64,000 bases of DNA, from the NCBI RefSeq assembly GCF_001316245.1, contig NZ_BBDM01000003.1, positions 1-64,000 on the forward strand, given 5' to 3'. Source of the DNA: Vulcanisaeta sp. JCM 14467. Its GTDB lineage: Archaea > Thermoproteota > Thermoprotei > Thermoproteales > Thermocladiaceae. Shown here piece after piece: positions 60,450 to 64,000 of the stretch. The number at the start of each line of letters is the position of its first letter. Position 1 is the first letter of the stretch. Under the pieces are notes generated by a model that saw nothing but the letters and a program-made list of their open reading frames with translations, was not told where the DNA came from and searched no databases. The translations under genes and the position numbers were made by a program.

Positions 60450-61560
60450 GCTATGACGTTGCCATAATAGGCTCTGGCGTTGTTGGTTTGTTCATTGCGT
60501 ATGAACTTGCCCATTATAAGGTTAAGGTGCTTGTTATTGATAGGGAGGTTGAGCCTGGCTTCGGTGTTTCAAAGGGGCACGCTGGCGTTATACACGTTGT
60601 TCAGCCGCCGTTCAATTCATTGAGGAGTAAATTGGCCGTTGATGGTAATAAGCTGTATGATGGCATTGCCAGGAGGCTTCATGTTAGGATTAGGAGGTTG
60701 AGTGCATTACTGGTGGCTAGGAACCCTATTCAACTAATTGCGCTACCCGCCGTGTGGTTAATACTCAATCGTGTATATGGTAAGCGTGGCTTTAGGGTTA
60801 GGATCCTCGGACCACGGGGATTACGCAGGAGTGAGCCGAATGTTAATGGCCTTGGCGCCGTCGAGGTCGAGGGTTATGGCGTCATAAACTCCTTCGAACT
60901 AGTATCGCAGCTATATAACTTCTGTAGGTTAAATGGTGTTGACTTTGCCCTGAGTACCGAGGTTACTGGGGCTAAGGTGTTGGAGGATGAGGTTGTGCTG
61001 GTTACGAGTAAGGGCGTGTATAGGACTCGATACGTGATCAACGCGGCTGGGCTTTACTCAGCGGATGTTGCGAGGTTGTTTGGTGATGAGTATAGGCTTG
61101 GGTTTGGTAAGGGCGCCATGCTCGTATTCTGGGGCGAGCAGACGAGGAATATTGTGGCTCCTCTCCAGTTAATACCGAACCCAAAGACCAAGGGTGGCGC
61201 CATTATACCCACGGTGTTCGGCACGACAATATGGGGGCCAAGCCTATCAATTGGTGATAGGGGTGATAGGTCTGTTAATGAGGATGATGTTGGGGTCCTA
61301 ATTAGAAAATTCAGTGGTTTGCTGAGGAATAGGGCTTCACGCCAATAAGGGCCTATGCGGGTGTTAGGCCGATACCCGAGGGTGATGACTTCATAATAAT
61401 GTACAGTAAATCGACTAGGCATGTAATACATCTAGTGGGTATTGAGTCGCCTGGGTTGACATCAGCGCCGGCAATAGCTAAGAGGGTTGTGGAGATGCTC
61501 AGGGATGCCGGTGCCGTGCTCACGCCCAAGGAGGTTATTAAGGAGGTTGATCCATGGTGA
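60446..61560 (+). CDS. FAD-dependent oxidoreductase, glycerol-3-phosphate dehydrogenase-like (one frameshift)
   Basis: About 371 residues of the DAO/GlpA superfamily. The FAD Rossmann loop is IIGSGVVGLFIAYELA, with GHAGVIH and VINAAGLYSADVARLFG typical of glycerol-3-phosphate dehydrogenase-like enzymes. The frame breaks near 61335 (AA to A, STPIRAYAGVRPIPEG). The C-terminal [2Fe-2S] BFD domain that some GlpA proteins carry is here a separate overlapping gene. Confidence 0.83.
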
Positions 61561-61835
61561 TGAGTAGGGACATTATCAGTGAGGGAGGGATGATTAGTGA
61601 TGGCCAGGGTGATGTTGTCTGCCCATGCATGGGTGTTACTAGGGCTGATATTCGCGAGGCGATTAGGCGTGGTGCAAGGACTCTAGACGGTGTTATTTTC
61701 AGGACTGGGTTGGGCATGGGTATTTGCCAGGGCATGTGCCTCGGTAGAGCGATTAAGGTTATCTCAGAGGAGCTTGGTATTGACCCAACAGAGTTGACGA
61801 AGTCGGGTGGTGATTCATGGTTGGTTACACGGTAA
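61554..61835 (+). CDS. [2Fe-2S] BFD-like small subunit of the glycerol-3-phosphate oxidoreductase
   Basis: Intact 93 residues. Cys23-x-Cys25 (VCPCMGVT) and Cys58-xxx-Cys62 (GMGICQGMC) match the iron-sulfur pattern of the GlpA C-terminus (CxC ... GMGxCQGxxC). It overlaps the FAD gene by 7 bases and the next gene by 19, so these three probably form one enzyme complex. Confidence 0.85.
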   Translation: MVMSRDIISEGGMISDGQGDVVCPCMGVTRADIREAIRRGARTLDGVIFRTGLGMGICQGMCLGRAIKVISEELGIDPTELTKSGGDSWLVTR

Positions 61836-62755
61836 TTGGCGCGGGTCTGGCAGGGCTTTCACTGGCGGTGGAACTACATAGGTTAGGTGTTGAGGTGGAG
61901 GTCATTGAGTATAGGGACTATGTTGGCGGTATTCACGCATTAACCCCTGAAGTTGGGAGGATCACTAGTGAATTATTGAGTTACGTAGGCGTTCGAGTAA
62001 ATACCGCCGCGGTTAAGATAGGTAATGATGTGTACGTAGTGTGGAGGGGTGGCTATAGGAGACTCAGTAATAATGCGATTACAGCCACGGGATTTAGGGT
62101 TATGACCATGCCGGAGTTGGGTATTTACGGCGAGAGGCCTGCGGGTATATACCCCCACCATGCGGTACTGGATATGCTGCATTACGGCTTATTGCCTGGT
62201 AAAAACGTAGTAATTTATGGAGATAATACATACGCATTATCGTTGGCGAGGGAATTGATGAAGCGTGGTGCTAATGTAAAGGTCGTATCACCCACGGAGT
62301 TTGGCGTTGAAGGTGTACATGGAGGTTTCGAGGTTGTCATTGGTAGGGTTAGGTATGTTAGGGGCCGTGGTAGGGTTGAGAAGGTCTTGGTGAATAATGA
62401 GTGGATTGCTGCGGATACCCTGGTGATATCCATGTTTAAGCCATTCAAGCCATTCCCAAGCCTTAGGGCTGTTGGGCAAGCGGTTATTGAGACGTATGAT
62501 CCGGGCATTGTAATTGAGAGTGGTAGGATAATGGCTAAGGAGCTGGCAAGCGTGTCTAATGAGTTCGTGTTAATAGATAGTGATTTACCTGTTTACCCAG
62601 GTAGTAGGGTTAGTAGGGATGTGCGTAGGGTAATAATCCAATGCAGGGGGTGTAGGGTCATGGTTAATGATAGGGAGTACGTAATTAGTGGTGATGCTTC
62701 AGTAATTGAATTACCGGATGTTGATAGGGTGAGTATTAGGAGGGTGGTTTCATGA
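61817..62755 (+). CDS. FAD/NAD-type oxidoreductase subunit (GlpB-like)
   Basis: Intact 312 residues with VIGAGLAGLSLAVELHRLGVEVEVIE (FAD loop) and a second nucleotide site (KNVVIYGDNTYALSLARELMKRG). The C-terminal part has CRGCRVMVNDREY. GlpB-type flavoproteins pass electrons from GlpA to quinone; that role is inferred from the operon. The ATG lies in the BFD gene, and the stop overlaps the kinase start. Confidence 0.78.
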   Translation: MVGYTVIGAGLAGLSLAVELHRLGVEVEVIEYRDYVGGIHALTPEVGRITSELLSYVGVRVNTAAVKIGNDVYVVWRGGYRRLSNNAITATGFRVMTMPELGIYGERPAGIYPHHAVLDMLHYGLLPGKNVVIYGDNTYALSLARELMKRGANVKVVSPTEFGVEGVHGGFEVVIGRVRYVRGRGRVEKVLVNNEWIAADTLVISMFKPFKPFPSLRAVGQAVIETYDPGIVIESGRIMAKELASVSNEFVLIDSDLPVYPGSRVSRDVRRVIIQCRGCRVMVNDREYVISGDASVIELPDVDRVSIRRVVS

Positions 62756-64000
62756 GTCTTGGGGTTATTGATGTTGGTACCACGAACATCAAGCTCATAG
62801 TATATGATGAGGAGCTTAACCAGAGGTATTCGGAGACCGTGAACGTACCAATGATATTTCCCGGTGATTACCAAGTCGAGCAAGACGCGAACGCGCTTAA
62901 ATCAGCGTTTAATCACCTAATTAATGTAGCCAGGGATAGGGGCATTAAGTACCTTGGAATCTCCACGTACAGGGCATCAATACTTGCATGGGATAGGTCA
63001 GGTAATCCCCTCATAAACGTGATTACGTGGCTGGACAGGAGGGGCTTGGGAATCGTTAATAAATTACCATACTCATTCATGAGGCATTTACCGTTATTGA
63101 GCAGCATCCTAATACCAACATCACCTGTTATGCAGATACTTTGGCTGTTAAGGAATAAGCGGGACCTAATCGAACGTGTGAGGAAGGGCGAGGTTTTCAT
63201 CGGCACGTTGAGTTCATACCTGGCGTACCTCGTTAGTAATAGGTACATTAATGACGCAAGTAATGAGGCGTTGACGGGGCTGTGGCATCCAGGTAATTTT
63301 AGGAGGATTGACGCTGTGTACGAATTACTTGGGATACCCAGGGAGGTGGGGCCTGTCGTTGTTGACAATATTAATGAATTTGGGGAAGTCAATGGAATTA
63401 GGGTTGGGGTCCTAATTGCTGATCAGCAGGCGGCGATGGTTGGCGAGGGTTGTTTAGGCATTGGTTGTGGTAAGGTCACGAATGGTACAGGCTCATTCGT
63501 GGACGCGGTCATCGACAGGTTTAGGCTTATTGGTGATGGCTTATTGCCACTCCTCATTCTTAAGTATGGAGGCAACGTGTTTTATGGAGTTGAGGGTTTC
63601 CTGCCCGCCACCGGTTCGGTAATTGATTGGTTGGTCAAGCTTGGATTACTATCCTCACCACAGGAATTGGACAGCTTAGTTAATGTTAATACCCAGGGCA
63701 TAGTGGTTGTACCAGCACTCGCCGGTGTTAATGTACCGCCAAGGCCATGCGCCAGGGGCTTTATTGATGGCTTAACGCTAAATACCACGAGGGAATCTTT
63801 CGTGAGGGCTACCATTGAGGGTATCGTCCAATTAATAGGCCTTATCTTCGATAAGATTAAGGCATACTCGAGGGTTAATGTTGTTAGGGTTGATGGCGGT
63901 TTATCAAGGAGCGTGCTATTCCTCAGGTTACTGGCCACGGCATTGAATACCGTTGTCGAGAGACAGAGGGATGTGGAGGCGACGGCGAGGGGTGTCGCGG
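62752..64000 (+). CDS. glpK: FGGY-family carbohydrate kinase, probable glycerol kinase (partial)
   Basis: The frame runs open from ATG at 62752 to the window edge (416 codons) and overlaps the previous stop by ATGA. IDVGTTNIKLIVYDE is the actin-fold phosphate loop, ADQQAAMVGEGC, NGTGSFVDAV and RVDGGLSRSVLF are typical later motifs. In this operon glycerol phosphorylation is the natural role, but other FGGY substrates are possible. The C-terminal end is cut off by the window. Confidence 0.85.
   Translation, partial: MSLGVIDVGTTNIKLIVYDEELNQRYSETVNVPMIFPGDYQVEQDANALKSAFNHLINVARDRGIKYLGISTYRASILAWDRSGNPLINVITWLDRRGLGIVNKLPYSFMRHLPLLSSILIPTSPVMQILWLLRNKRDLIERVRKGEVFIGTLSSYLAYLVSNRYINDASNEALTGLWHPGNFRRIDAVYELLGIPREVGPVVVDNINEFGEVNGIRVGVLIADQQAAMVGEGCLGIGCGKVTNGTGSFVDAVIDRFRLIGDGLLPLLILKYGGNVFYGVEGFLPATGSVIDWLVKLGLLSSPQELDSLVNVNTQGIVVVPALAGVNVPPRPCARGFIDGLTLNTTRESFVRATIEGIVQLIGLIFDKIKAYSRVNVVRVDGGLSRSVLFLRLLATALNTVVERQRDVEATARGVA

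Overview
The window comes from a hyperthermophilic crenarchaeon of the order Thermoproteales. The Vulcanisaeta/Caldivirga lineage is my best guess, by inference only. Supporting signs are AGG-rich arginine codons, many GTG/TTG starts, TATA boxes 20-35 bases before start codons (mostly leaderless genes), ATGA-type stop/start overlaps, a PaREP1 protein, archaeal GHMP-type shikimate kinase, TrpB2-type tryptophan synthase beta, THEP1, PF01637-type ATPases and a fused hydroxyacyl-CoA dehydrogenase/crotonase. I saw no rRNA, tRNA, CRISPR array or insertion sequence.

Layout. 1-860: gene edges and a perfect inverted repeat before aroC. 0.9-12.3 kb: aromatic amino acid block (aroC, an ATPase, tyrA, DAHP synthase, aroB, aroE, a reversed unknown gene, aroK, transketolase, aroA, an orphan oxidoreductase gamma subunit). 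12.3-18.7 kb: divergent trpC and the operon trpA-B-D-F-E-G. 19-25 kb: PEP synthase, LysE-like exporter, double-hotdog hydratase, AbrB-like protein, dihydroorotase. 25-30 kb: sufC divergent from sufB1-sufB2-sufD. 30-39 kb: methyltransferase, PhoU/AbrB regulator, THEP1, three ATPases on the minus strand (two with tandem palindromes on their start codons), phosphoesterase, IMPase and small zinc proteins. 39-56 kb: exported protein, PaREP1, then a lipid/CoA catabolic region (acyl-CoA synthetase, MBL, amidohydrolase, enoyl-CoA hydratases, DUF35+thiolase, dehydrogenases, two SCP2 proteins, TPP enzyme, acetoacetate decarboxylase-like protein). 56-64 kb: two paralogous exported proteins, a membrane protein, and an overlapping operon joining a membrane phosphoesterase to glycerol-3-phosphate oxidation and glycerol kinase.

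Pathway logic. PEP synthase and transketolase can supply PEP and erythrose-4-phosphate to the shikimate enzymes. Chorismate then goes to TyrA or to the trp operon. 3-Dehydroquinate dehydratase is not in the window.

Caution on sequence quality. More than thirty otherwise well-conserved genes are interrupted by frameshifts, roughly sixty in all. Most of those I checked base by base are repaired by restoring one base to a run of two to four identical bases. I read these as homopolymer-shortening errors in the assembly, not decay, and give whole-gene coordinates spanning the breaks.
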